64,000 bases of DNA. Origin: Curtobacterium sp. MCSS17_008 (GTDB taxonomy: Bacteria; Actinomycetota; Actinomycetes; Actinomycetales; Microbacteriaceae). Within the stretch, counting starts at the first letter, position 1, and every line of letters starts with the position of its first letter. This document shows positions 43,103 to 51,333 of this stretch, one piece after another. A program made the translations under genes and the position numbers. The notes under the pieces were generated by a model. The model ran no database searches and was not told the DNA's origin. It saw only the letters and a list, made by a program, of their open reading frames with translations. The stretch is taken from contig NZ_QKSM01000003.1 of assembly GCF_003234185.1 (NCBI RefSeq), positions 186,001 through 250,000 of the forward strand, read 5' to 3'.

Positions 43103-43225
43103 TCACCAGGCCTCCTCGCCAGCGACCGGACGGGTCACCTTGTCGCCTTGGCCGGTCGACGTGCCCGCGTCCGCCGCAGCGATCAGCCGTTCCGCGGCGC
43201 CGTCGTCGAACTCGATGTCGGTCAT
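43103..43225 (-). pseudogene. truncated WXG100-like N-terminal stub
   Basis: Forty residues starting MTDIEFDDGAAERLIAAADA resemble the first helix of actinobacterial WXG100-like proteins or toxin N-domains, but the frame then runs into unrelated sequence and stops just before the lipoprotein gene. A full domain would need about 60 more residues. I read it as a deletion remnant; a genuine short peptide cannot be excluded. Confidence 0.4.
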
Positions 43226-43335
43226 GTCCCCCCGGACTGCTCCCCGTGCAGAGAGTACGCACAGCCGAACCGGAGTGCCAGGGATCGACATCTCGTGAAG
43301 CCGATGAAGGGTGCGCAGCGGGCCGGGCGCTCCGC

Positions 43336-43368
43336 CGTCACGCCCCGGAAACAGTCGGCTGCTAGAAC
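43336..43368 (+). promoter_or_regulatory. shared purine-region promoter element, 8-oxoguanine-deaminase-like gene
   Basis: CGTCACG (43336-43342), 4 bp, GGAAACA (43347-43353), 9 bp, -10 TAGAAC (43363-43368), then 6 bp to the ATG. Same plan as four other promoters in the region. Confidence 0.68.
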
Positions 43369-43374
43369 CGTCGC

Positions 43375-44667
43375 ATGCTGACCGTCACCGGTGCCCGCCG
43401 CGTCCTCGTCGATCCCCGGACCGAACGGGAGGGCGACGTCGTCCTCGACGACGGCAGCGACCTCGCGACCACGCTCGACGCGTCGGGCTGCGTCGTCACG
43501 CCTGGCCTCGTGAACGCGCACCACCACCTGCTGCAGACCGCGTTCCGCACCCTGCCGGGCACGCGAGGCGTGCCCATGGCTGCGTGGTTGCCGACGATGG
43601 CGTCGGCGTACGGCCGCGCGGGGCACGATCCCGAGCTCTACGGACTCGCGGCGGCTGCCGGGGCCGCGGAGGGCCTCCTGTCCGGCGTCACGACGATCGC
43701 CGACCACCACCTGAACTGGCCGTCCGACGCGAGCACGGACGACACCGTGGCGCTCGCCGCGGCGACGGTCGACGCGGTGCGTGGTCTCGGTGGACGGCTC
43801 GTCTTCGTCCGCGGGTCGGCGCGGGACGATCCGGACCGTGCCGCGGCCTCCGCGGACGCGATCGCCACCAGGCTGATGCACGAGCGGGCGGTCGGCGGGG
43901 TGGACCCGGACGGCGGCCTCCAGCTGGCGGTGGGGCCGGCGGGTGTCCACTCCGACGGCGAGGCGACCTTCCGCGCGCTCGGCGAGGTCGCGGCGCAGCA
44001 CGGGCTCCGACGGCGGACGCAGGCGAACGAGCAGGTGGACACCGCGATCGCGCTCGAACGGTACGGGCGTCGGCCGCTGGACCTGCTGGAGGAGTGGGGA
44101 TGGCTCGCGCCGGACGTCACGATCGCCCACCTGTGCGACGTCACCGACGACGAGATCGCCCGGCTCGCGGCGGCCGGGGTGACCGCGACCCACGCTCCGG
44201 GTTGCGACGTGCCGATGGGGTGGGGGATCGCCCCGGTCGCGGAGCTCACGGCGGCGGGCATCCCGGTCGGGCTCGGGACGAGTGGCGGGGGCAGCAACGA
44301 CGCCGGGCACCTGCTCGCGGACGGACGGCTGGCGATGCAGGTGTCGGCGCTCGTCGGGCCGCAGCTCCCGGCGCGCCAGGTGCTCGGCACGATGACGGAG
44401 GGATCGGCGGCAGGCCTCGGTCGCCCGGAGCTCGGGCACCTCGGCGAGGGCACCGCCGGTGACCTGTGCGTCTGGGACGTGTCCGGGGTGGCCGATGCGG
44501 GCGTGGCCGACCCCGTCGCGGGGCTGCTCTGGGCATCGCCCGGGCGACGGCCCCGGCACGTGGTCGTCGGCGGACGCGTGGTCGTCCGGGACTTCCGGCT
44601 CGTCACCGGCGACGAGCGCGAGATCGCGGCCCGGCTGACGGAGCGTCTCGAACGCACCCCTGTGTGA
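43375..44667 (+). CDS. 8-oxoguanine-deaminase-like amidohydrolase lacking metal ligands
   Basis: A 430-residue member of the COG0402 amidohydrolases. NAHHHLLQT (HxH, strand 1), the strand-6 His (IAHLCDV) and the catalytic Glu are present. The strand-5 ligand is altered: the usual THLAE-type motif reads RTQANE (His to Gln). The strand-8 Asp (usually GVDGxxSND) reads GTSGGGSND (Asp to Ser). Two of four expected metal ligands are therefore missing. Either the enzyme binds metal differently or it is a non-catalytic homologue. The rest of the barrel is well kept, with no frame damage. It uses a leaderless promoter of the shared type. Confidence 0.85.
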   Translation: MLTVTGARRVLVDPRTEREGDVVLDDGSDLATTLDASGCVVTPGLVNAHHHLLQTAFRTLPGTRGVPMAAWLPTMASAYGRAGHDPELYGLAAAAGAAEGLLSGVTTIADHHLNWPSDASTDDTVALAAATVDAVRGLGGRLVFVRGSARDDPDRAAASADAIATRLMHERAVGGVDPDGGLQLAVGPAGVHSDGEATFRALGEVAAQHGLRRRTQANEQVDTAIALERYGRRPLDLLEEWGWLAPDVTIAHLCDVTDDEIARLAAAGVTATHAPGCDVPMGWGIAPVAELTAAGIPVGLGTSGGGSNDAGHLLADGRLAMQVSALVGPQLPARQVLGTMTEGSAAGLGRPELGHLGEGTAGDLCVWDVSGVADAGVADPVAGLLWASPGRRPRHVVVGGRVVVRDFRLVTGDEREIAARLTERLERTPV

Positions 44668-44709
44668 CGGGGTTCGGCGCGCGATGCGGACGGCGCGCGG
44701 TGTCCGCGT

Positions 44710-44813
44710 GAGACACCGGCGTCCAGGTGAGACGCCGCGGTGCGGTCGAGACGCCGCGGGGAACGGAGGCGTCTCGATGCCCTGGCGGCGTCTCGGCGCG
44801 ACGCCGGCGTCTC
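44710..44813. repeat. 19-bp-period GAGACGCCG array C
   Basis: Six units start at 44710, 44729, 44748 (GAGACRCCG) and 44767, 44786, 44805 (reverse orientation, CGGCGTCTC or AGGCGTCTC). Every step is exactly 19 bp. Three forward units face three reverse units, making the array symmetrical. It separates the convergent amidohydrolase and XdhC genes. Confidence 0.9.
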
Positions 44814-44828
44814 GACCAGTCAGCCGGG

Positions 44829-45821
44829 TCAGCGCGCGGCCGCGGTGCTCCGGTGGATCGGGCCCGCCCCGCCGGTCAACGCACCGCCTGCGGTACCCGT
44901 CCGCACGGCGACGACCTCGGCCATGACCGCGACGGCCAGCTCCGCGGGGGTCCGCGCCCCGATGTCGAGCCCGATGGGGGAGCGGAGTCGGTCGAGGTCC
45001 GGCGTGCCCAGCGCCCGCAACGTCTCCGACCGCCGCTCGTGCGTCGCCCGCGACCCCATCGCCCCGACGTACCCGGCCCCGCGACGCAGTGCCAGGTCGA
45101 TGACGTCGGCGTCGAACCGGTCGTCGTGGGAGAGCACCACCACGACGGTCGTTCCGTCGATCGGCAGCTCCCGGAGCACCCGGTTCGGCCACCCGACGAT
45201 CCGCTCCTGGGCCGCGGGGAACCGCTCGTCCGTCAGGAACACCGGCCGCGGGTCGACCACCGTCACCGCGTACCCGAGCACCGCCGCGGCGTTGGTCACG
45301 GCGACCGCGGTCTCCACCGCACCGACGACGATGCAGCGCGGCCGGTGGTCCGCCCGCTCGACGAACACGCGGCCGCGGCAGCCGTCCGGCGCGGTCACGA
45401 CCGCCCCGAGGGTCGCCGCCTCGAGGGAGAGCGTCACCGAGGCCGGAACGCCGCGCGCTGCGTCGCGCAGGGCTCCGACGAGCAGGGTGTCGTCGGGACC
45501 GATCCGCCGGACCAGCACCTCGACCCGACCGCCGCACCGGAGCGCCGGTGCCCACACGGCGTCGGGGTCGTCCGGGTCCTCGTCGAACCCGAACCGCTCG
45601 AGGACCGCTCCGCCGGTCTCGAGCACCTGCTCCGCCGTCACGAACAACGAGCCCTCGACACAACCACCCGAGATCGTCCCGACGACCTGCCCGCCGGGGA
45701 GCACCGCCATCGACGTCCCGACGCCGCTCGGTGCGCTCCCGGTCATCGACACGGCCGTCGCGACGACGACGGGGTCTCCGCGGTCGAGCACGGCCAGGAG
45801 GCGCGGTGCCAGTTCGAACAT
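44829..45821 (-). CDS. xdhC: XdhC-type molybdoenzyme maturation factor
   Basis: A 330-residue protein that binds and sulfurates molybdenum cofactor before insertion into xanthine dehydrogenase. The N-terminal domain has SMTGSAPSGVGTSMAV and SGGCVEG (cofactor-binding Cys); the C-terminal Rossmann-like domain has VTVVDPRPVF and YVGAMGSRATHERR. The ATG overlaps the xanthine dehydrogenase stop by one base; a GTG one codon earlier gives a GTGA overlap and is equally possible. It is third in the operon FAD subunit, Fe-S/Mo subunit, XdhC. Confidence 0.92.
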   Translation of the reverse strand: MFELAPRLLAVLDRGDPVVVATAVSMTGSAPSGVGTSMAVLPGGQVVGTISGGCVEGSLFVTAEQVLETGGAVLERFGFDEDPDDPDAVWAPALRCGGRVEVLVRRIGPDDTLLVGALRDAARGVPASVTLSLEAATLGAVVTAPDGCRGRVFVERADHRPRCIVVGAVETAVAVTNAAAVLGYAVTVVDPRPVFLTDERFPAAQERIVGWPNRVLRELPIDGTTVVVVLSHDDRFDADVIDLALRRGAGYVGAMGSRATHERRSETLRALGTPDLDRLRSPIGLDIGARTPAELAVAVMAEVVAVRTGTAGGALTGGAGPIHRSTAAAR

Positions 45822-48625
45822 CACGCACCCCCGTCGTCGGTCGGGTCAACGGCCGCGTCCTGCAGCAGCGCCCACACCCGGTCGCGCGTCATCGGCAGCC
45901 GGTAGGGCCGGACCCCGATCGCGTCGCGGACGGCGTTCGCCACGGCGGGCGCGACCGGGTTGTACGGGGCCTCGCTCATCGACTTCGCGCCGAGGGGGCC
46001 GAGCGGGTCGTGGGTCTCGGCGAACCGGACCTCGGTGCGCGGCACGTCGGAGATCTTCGGCACGCGGTACGACCGGAACGCGTCGGTCGTCACGCGGCCG
46101 GCGTCGTCGAGCACGACCTCCTCGTAGAGCGTCGACCCCATCGCCTGTGCGGCGCCGCCCTCGACCTGGCCGCGCAGCTGCTCGGGGTTCAGGACCGTCC
46201 CGGCGTCGACCGCCTGCACGCTGTGGAGCACCCGGACCTCCCCGGTGGGGCGGTGGACGGCGACGCGGGCACCGTGCACCGTGAACGCGAGGGAGCGCGG
46301 GGTGCCGTCGTGGCTCGCGTGCGCGACGAGCGGTCCGTCGGACAGGAGCTCGGCGTGCCCGACGACCTCGTCCCCGATGCGCACGCCGTCCGGCAGGACC
46401 TCGACCGCGGGACCGAGCACCCCGGACGCGGTGCGCGGTGTCCGGGCCGCGACGAGGGTCAGCGCCCGCGCGGTGAGCTGCTCGCGGAGGTCCTGCGCCG
46501 CGGCGTACAGGGCCTTGCCCGCGACCACGACGCCGGCCGAGCCGAACGCGCCCGTGTCGTGCCGGGCGGCGTCCGTGTCCGACTGGTGCACGTCGACGCG
46601 GTCCGGGGTGGTGCCGAGCGCCGTCGCGACGAGCTGGGTGTGCACGGTGGTCGTCCCGTTGCCGAACTCGGCCGTCCCGACGCCGATGCGGTAGCGGCCG
46701 TGCGCGGTCGCCTCGACCGACACGTGCGCGTGGTGTCCGCGCGGGGGCATGGTCGCGATGGCCGCCAGGGCGATCCCGGTGCCGTGGGCCCAGTCGCCCG
46801 TCCCGTCCGGAGCCGGGTCGTCGAGGGCGGGGCCGTCCATCGCCGGGACCTCGGGCAGGGGTGCGCGCAGGGCGTCCTCCACCAGGTCGAGGCACTGGTC
46901 GAGTCCGTAGCTGCCCTCCCACCGCAGGTCGTCCTGCTCGTCGGGGTCGGTCACGACGAGCGGGTCGCCGGGCACGACGACGTTCCGGCGCCGGAGCTCG
47001 AACGGGTCGATGTCGAGCCGCCGGGCGAGCTCGTCCATCGCCGACTCGATCGCGAACACCACCTGCCCGAGGCCGTACCCGCGGAACGCCCCGGAGGGCA
47101 GGTTGTTCGTGTAGACCGACTCTGCGTCGACCCGCTTCGACGGGCAGCGGTACACCGCGACGGACTCGCTGACCGAGTGGAACATGACGCCGACGCCGTG
47201 GTTGCCGTACGCACCGGTGTCCATCGTCTGGTCGACGTGCAGCGCGGTGAGGCGTCCCTCGACATCGGCGCCCAACCGGACCCGCACGCGCATCGGGTGC
47301 CGCGTGGGGGCGATGGTGAACTCGTCGCGGCGGCTGTACTCGTACTGGACGGTCCTGCCGGTCCGGAGCACGGCCAGGGTGACGAGGTCCTCGGTGAGCA
47401 GCTCCTGCTTGCCGCCGAACCCGCCGCCCACGCGCTTCGCCACCACGCGCACGCGTGACGGGTCGAGGCCGAAGACGTGGGCGATCTCGTCGCGGACCAG
47501 GAACGGGACCTGCGTGGCGGTCCGCAGCACGAGCCTCCCGTCCCGGTCCAGCGACCCGCGGGTCGCGTGTGTCTCGAGGGCGGCGTGCGAGACCCGGCCC
47601 GTCGACCAGGTGCCCTCGACGGTCGCGGCGGCCGCTGCCAGCGCCGATTCGACGTCCCCGGTCTCGCCGTGCAGCGCCGCGACGACGTTGCGGGCCGGCT
47701 CGGCGATGCGGTGCTCCGCGGTGGTCTTGTCACCGTGCAGCAGCGGGGCACCGGGGCGTCGTGCCGCGTCGACGTCGTGCACGCTCGGCAGGACCTCGTA
47801 GTCGACCCGCAGGAGCGCACACGCCTGCTGGGCGATCCGGACACTGTCCGCGACGACCGCAGCGACGCGCTGCCCGCGGAACCGGAGCACACGGTCGAAC
47901 ACCCGGGTGTCGTCGGGGTCGTCGAGCCGGGACTCGTGCCGGCCCGTGGAGAAGAGCACGCCGGGGTCGTCGTGGTGGGTGAGCACCGCGTGCACGCCGG
48001 GGAGCGCCTCGGCAGCACTCGCGTCGATCGTCGTGATCCGGGCGTGCGGGTGCGGGCTGCCCAGGACGGCGACGTGCAGCAGGGCCTCGGTCGGCCGGAC
48101 GTCGAGCGTGTACTCCTCCCCGCCGGTGACGATCCGCATCGCGGCGGGGGCGGCGACCGACGTCCCGACGGCGGCGCCGGCGCTCGCGCACGCGGTGTTG
48201 CGCACGCCGTCGAGCGCGTCCTCGATCGCGCGGTACCCGGTGCAGCGGCAGAGGTTCCCCTTGAGCGCACGGTGCCGGTCGGCGAGCTGGTCGTCGTCGA
48301 GCGCGGACGCCGTGACCACGTACCCGGCCGTGCAGAAGCCGCACTGGAACCCGGGTGCCTCGGCGAAGGCGCGCTGGACGGGGTGCGGGTCCTCGGGGGT
48401 TCCGAGCCCGGCGGCGGTGGTCACGGACCGCCCGTCCATGCGGTGCGCCGGCGTGATGCACGAGTGCACGGGCACGCCGTCGACCAGGACCGAGCACGCG
48501 CCGCAGTCACCGGCGTCGCAGCCCTTCTTGACGCTGGTCACGCCGTGCTCGCGGAGCAGGGTGCGGAGGACCTGTCCGGGCTGCGGGTCGGCGTCCACCG
48601 TCGTGCCGTCGACCTCGAACCTCAT
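45821..48625 (-). CDS. xanthine dehydrogenase, fused 2Fe-2S and molybdopterin subunit
   Basis: A 934-residue fusion. Residues 1-160 are the two-cluster Fe-S domain: Cys36, Cys41, Cys44, Cys56 and Cys95, Cys98, Cys126, Cys128. A short Ala-rich linker leads to the molybdenum domain with [34 protein letters not shown] and the catalytic Glu in [17 protein letters not shown]. It oxidises hypoxanthine/xanthine to urate, with electrons passing to FAD on the neighbouring subunit; related purine substrates are possible. AGGAGG precedes the ATG, which overlaps the FAD gene stop by 4 bases (ATGA). Fe-S/Mo fusion with a separate FAD subunit is less usual than three separate chains. Confidence 0.93.
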   Translation of the reverse strand: MRFEVDGTTVDADPQPGQVLRTLLREHGVTSVKKGCDAGDCGACSVLVDGVPVHSCITPAHRMDGRSVTTAAGLGTPEDPHPVQRAFAEAPGFQCGFCTAGYVVTASALDDDQLADRHRALKGNLCRCTGYRAIEDALDGVRNTACASAGAAVGTSVAAPAAMRIVTGGEEYTLDVRPTEALLHVAVLGSPHPHARITTIDASAAEALPGVHAVLTHHDDPGVLFSTGRHESRLDDPDDTRVFDRVLRFRGQRVAAVVADSVRIAQQACALLRVDYEVLPSVHDVDAARRPGAPLLHGDKTTAEHRIAEPARNVVAALHGETGDVESALAAAAATVEGTWSTGRVSHAALETHATRGSLDRDGRLVLRTATQVPFLVRDEIAHVFGLDPSRVRVVAKRVGGGFGGKQELLTEDLVTLAVLRTGRTVQYEYSRRDEFTIAPTRHPMRVRVRLGADVEGRLTALHVDQTMDTGAYGNHGVGVMFHSVSESVAVYRCPSKRVDAESVYTNNLPSGAFRGYGLGQVVFAIESAMDELARRLDIDPFELRRRNVVVPGDPLVVTDPDEQDDLRWEGSYGLDQCLDLVEDALRAPLPEVPAMDGPALDDPAPDGTGDWAHGTGIALAAIATMPPRGHHAHVSVEATAHGRYRIGVGTAEFGNGTTTVHTQLVATALGTTPDRVDVHQSDTDAARHDTGAFGSAGVVVAGKALYAAAQDLREQLTARALTLVAARTPRTASGVLGPAVEVLPDGVRIGDEVVGHAELLSDGPLVAHASHDGTPRSLAFTVHGARVAVHRPTGEVRVLHSVQAVDAGTVLNPEQLRGQVEGGAAQAMGSTLYEEVVLDDAGRVTTDAFRSYRVPKISDVPRTEVRFAETHDPLGPLGAKSMSEAPYNPVAPAVANAVRDAIGVRPYRLPMTRDRVWALLQDAAVDPTDDGGA

Positions 48626-49446
48626 GCCGCACCTCCTGCGCGCAGGGCGGCGGACCGCTCGGCCAGCAGTTCGGCCGCGAACCGGCGGCTCACCGCGCGG
48701 CGCCAGGCGGGCGAGCCGTGCGGGTCGTCGTACCAGTCGTCGTGGGCGGCCAGCCGGGCGTCGACCTCGGCCGGGTCGGGGACGGCCGGCACCCGGAGGA
48801 CGAGCGGCCGCGGGGTCGCCCCGGTCACGACGAGCACCGACCCCGTGTCGGACCACCGCGCGGTGACGAGCGCGCCGGTGCGGCCGTGCGGGCTGAGCGA
48901 CACACGGCGGTACCCGGTGGGGGCGGCGAGCGCGGACTCCGCGACGTCGAAGGCCCGGATGACCTCGCCCGGGGCGAGCGCCGTCTCGCGGGGGCCGGTG
49001 ACGAGGTCCGCGACCGGCAGCCGGCGCTCCCCGCCGTCCGGCATCCAGACGAGGGCCGAGGCGTCGAGGGTCACGAGCAGCGCGGTGATCGCACCGGCCG
49101 GCAGTGCGGTCGCGACGTTGCCGCCGACCGTGGCCGCGTTCCACACCTTGAACGACGCGAGCAGGGCGTTCGCGCACCGGTCGACGAGTGGCCAGGCGCG
49201 CCACCCGGGGTCCGGCGTGGTGCCCAGCAGCGCGGCGATCGTGCACGTCGCCGCGATGCGCAGCGCACCCGGCAGCCGTTCGGTGTCCGGCCACCCGAGC
49301 GCCGTCAGGTCGACGAGGCCGGTGAGGCCGGGCTGCTCCTCGGAGTACAGCCAGGTGCCGCCGGCGAGCGGCTGCTCACCGGGTGCGAGGGCGAGGTCGT
49401 CGCGGTGCGACGGTGTCCGCACGGTGCGGACGGTGACGAGGTCCAT
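48622..49446 (-). CDS. xanthine dehydrogenase FAD-binding subunit
   Basis: A 274-residue CoxM/XdhB-type FAD protein. [12 protein letters not shown] near residue 25 and [18 protein letters not shown] near residue 102 are the two flavin-binding loops; the C-terminal CO-dehydrogenase flavoprotein domain follows. It lacks the usual 4Fe-4S insert of some relatives. It is the first enzyme gene of the operon. A promoter with the shared element lies about 175 bases upstream, and the long leader contains a short open frame with a strong ribosome site (49376-49564). Confidence 0.9.
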   Translation of the reverse strand: MDLVTVRTVRTPSHRDDLALAPGEQPLAGGTWLYSEEQPGLTGLVDLTALGWPDTERLPGALRIAATCTIAALLGTTPDPGWRAWPLVDRCANALLASFKVWNAATVGGNVATALPAGAITALLVTLDASALVWMPDGGERRLPVADLVTGPRETALAPGEVIRAFDVAESALAAPTGYRRVSLSPHGRTGALVTARWSDTGSVLVVTGATPRPLVLRVPAVPDPAEVDARLAAHDDWYDDPHGSPAWRRAVSRRFAAELLAERSAALRAGGAA

Positions 49447-49564
49447 GCAGGGGTCCGATCGGGGTGGCGGGACGGGTGACGGGGGTGCCGTCGGACCGTC
49501 GGCCGTGCGCGATCATCCCGCGGTTCCACGCCGAGGCCCGGTGGGGTGCGGTGGGGTGCGCCAC
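49376..49564 (-). CDS. possible leader peptide of the xanthine dehydrogenase operon
   Basis: A 62-residue open frame starts at GTG preceded by AAGGAGG at ideal spacing, about 50 bases downstream of the operon's predicted transcription start. It reads MAHPTAPHRASAWNRGMIAH at first and is His/Arg/Pro-rich, and overlaps the FAD-subunit start out of frame. The amino-acid sequence is unlike any family I know and looks like a frame shadow where it overlaps the gene, so translation may matter only for coupling or control. Low confidence as a functional protein. Confidence 0.3.
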   Translation of the reverse strand: MAHPTAPHRASAWNRGMIAHGRRSDGTPVTRPATPIGPLHGPRHRPHRADTVAPRRPRPRTR

Positions 49565-49621
49565 GGGGACCTCCTTCGTGCCGGTGCGGTGGGTCGGCGC
49601 GACGGGAGCGCCGTGGGCGCA

Positions 49622-49654
49622 ACGCTAGGGAACGGGTGTTTCCGCGTCGTTACG
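49622..49654 (-). promoter_or_regulatory. shared purine-region promoter element, xanthine dehydrogenase operon
   Basis: On the minus strand: CGTAACG (49654-49648), 4 bp, GGAAACA (49643-49637), 9 bp, -10 TAGCGT (49627-49622). The transcript would start near 49615, leaving a leader of about 170 bases. Confidence 0.7.
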
Positions 49655-49713
49655 GGCGTTCGACGGCCGCGTCACGACCAGGACGGCGCTCCGGACGCAG
49701 CTCGTGACCTGTT

Positions 49714-49745
49714 CGACCCACCGCCGAAACACTCGGCTGTCATCG
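49714..49745 (+). promoter_or_regulatory. shared purine-region promoter element, urate oxidase
   Basis: CGACCCA (49714-49720), 4 bp, CGAAACA (49725-49731), 8 bp, then TCATCG (49740-49745) in the -10 position, 7 bp before the ATG. The -10 and upstream heptamer are the weakest of the five members; the CGAAACACTCGGCTG core is close to the 43.3-kb site. Confidence 0.55.
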
Positions 49746-49752
49746 TCGGCCC

Positions 49753-50697
49753 ATGGAGATCACCGAGGCCACGCCCACCCCCACCACCACGACCGTCCGC
49801 CTCGGAGCGAACCAGTACGGCAAGGCCGAGGTCCGGCTCGTCCGTGTCACCCGCGACACCGACCGGCACGAGGTCGAGGACCTGACGATCACGACGCAGC
49901 TGCGTGGCGCGGCGCTCGCCGAGTCCTACACCGAGGGCGACAACGCCAAGGTGGTCGCGACGGACACGCAGAAGAACACCGTCTACGCGTTCGCGAAGGA
50001 GCACGGCGTCGGCACCTCCGAGGAGTTCCTGCTGCGGCTCGGCCGCCACTTCGCCACGGCGTTCGACTGGTACGACGGGTCGACGCTGTCGGCCGAGCAG
50101 CACGCGTGGGAGCGCATCACCGTCGACGGGCGCGAGCACGACCACTCGTTCGTCCGGGCCGGACGCGGCACGCGGACGGCGGTCGTCCAGGTCGACGGCG
50201 ACGACGTGCACGTGCTCGCGGGCGTGACCGACCTGACCGTGCTGAAGTCCACCGGGAGCGAGTTCCACGGGTTCCCGCGCGACGGGTACACGACGCTCGC
50301 CGAGACCGACGACCGGATCCTCGCGACCTCGGTGACGGCGCGGTGGCGCTACACGCCCGAGGCGGTCGCGGACGGGATCGACTACGACGCGGTGTACGCC
50401 GGGGTGCTCGAACGGATGCTCGCGACGTTCGCCGACCTGCACTCGCTGGCGCTGCAGCAGACCCTGTTCGCGATGGGTCGTACCGCGATCGAGGCGTTCC
50501 CCGAGATCGCCGAGGTCCGCTTCTCGATGCCGAACAAGCACCACTTCCTGGTCGACCTGGCGCCGTTCGGCCTCGAGAACCCGGGCGAGGTGTTCTTCGC
50601 CGCCGATCGTCCCTACGGGCTGATCTCCGGCACGGTCGTCCGCGACGGCGTCGCCGAGGCCCCGGCGGCGTGGACCGCGGTGCCGGCGTTCGTCTGA
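49753..50697 (+). CDS. urate oxidase (factor-independent urate hydroxylase)
   Basis: A 314-residue T-fold enzyme that oxidises urate with O2 to 5-hydroxyisourate. The catalytic dyad is visible as Lys24 (NQYGKAEV) and Thr70 (VVATDTQKNTV), and the second half carries LKSTGSEFHGFPRDGYTTL-like family sequence, Phe and Gln pocket residues, and MPNKHHF near the C-terminus. It is divergent from the xanthine dehydrogenase operon, the enzyme making its substrate. No 5-hydroxyisourate hydrolase, OHCU decarboxylase or allantoinase is in the window. Confidence 0.95.
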   Translation: MEITEATPTPTTTTVRLGANQYGKAEVRLVRVTRDTDRHEVEDLTITTQLRGAALAESYTEGDNAKVVATDTQKNTVYAFAKEHGVGTSEEFLLRLGRHFATAFDWYDGSTLSAEQHAWERITVDGREHDHSFVRAGRGTRTAVVQVDGDDVHVLAGVTDLTVLKSTGSEFHGFPRDGYTTLAETDDRILATSVTARWRYTPEAVADGIDYDAVYAGVLERMLATFADLHSLALQQTLFAMGRTAIEAFPEIAEVRFSMPNKHHFLVDLAPFGLENPGEVFFAADRPYGLISGTVVRDGVAEAPAAWTAVPAFV

Positions 50698-50711
50698 CCG
50701 GGACGCCCCCG

Positions 50712-51329
50712 GTGTCGTCGCTCCCGGTGACCGGTGTCCTGCTCGCAGCCGGTGCGGGCACCCGGATGGGACGCCCGAAGGCGCTCGTGCGTTCCGCGGA
50801 CGGGACCCCCTGGCTGCACCGCGCGACGACCGCGCTCCTCGACGGCGGGTGCGGGTCGGTCGTCGTGGTCCTGGGCGCGGCGGCCGAGGACGCCCGACGG
50901 CTCGTGCCGGACCTGCCGGGTGCGCGCACCGTCGTCGCCGAGGGTTGGGCCGGCGGCCCGGGTGCTTCGCTCGCGGCCGGGGTGCGGGCGCTCGCGGACG
51001 GCGTCGCCGCCTGTGTCACCCTCGTCGACCTGCCGACCATGCCCGCGGCGGCCGTGCGTCGCGTCATCGGGGCAGCCGAGTCCCCGGACGTCCTGCGCCG
51101 CGCCGTCTTCGGCGGGCGTCCCGGGCACCCGGTGCTCGTCGGGCCGGCGCACCGCACCGCGCTCCTCGCGGCCGTGACGGCGGACCCGGGGGACCGGAGC
51201 GCGGGCGCGTGGCTCCGCCGAGCCGGTGCCGAGTGGGTCGCCTGCGGTGACCTGTGGGACGGCGAGGACCGGGACCGGCCGCCGGTCGGAGGGTGCGACC
51301 GGGCCTCGGCCGCGTCGTCGTGCGGGTGA
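50712..51329 (+). CDS. MocA-like nucleotidyltransferase
   Basis: A 205-residue NTP-transferase-fold protein with GVLLAAGAGTRMGRPKAL at the N-terminus, VTLVDLPTMP in the middle and GGRPGHPVLVG further on. This matches MocA (molybdenum-cofactor cytidylyltransferase), which makes the cytosine dinucleotide form; MobA-type GMP transfer is the alternative. Its place 14 bases after urate oxidase and opposite the xanthine dehydrogenase operon supports a role in cofactor maturation for that enzyme. The GTG start is the first to give the complete nucleotide loop. It ends 4 bases from the convergent mannosyltransferase gene. Confidence 0.85.
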   Translation: MSSLPVTGVLLAAGAGTRMGRPKALVRSADGTPWLHRATTALLDGGCGSVVVVLGAAAEDARRLVPDLPGARTVVAEGWAGGPGASLAAGVRALADGVAACVTLVDLPTMPAAAVRRVIGAAESPDVLRRAVFGGRPGHPVLVGPAHRTALLAAVTADPGDRSAGAWLRRAGAEWVACGDLWDGEDRDRPPVGGCDRASAASSCG

Positions 51330-51333
51330 CGAC

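Noticed and set aside
49447-49752. Purine riboswitch in the xanthine dehydrogenase/urate oxidase gap
   Set aside because: No purine-aptamer three-way junction or conserved loop sequence could be recognised.
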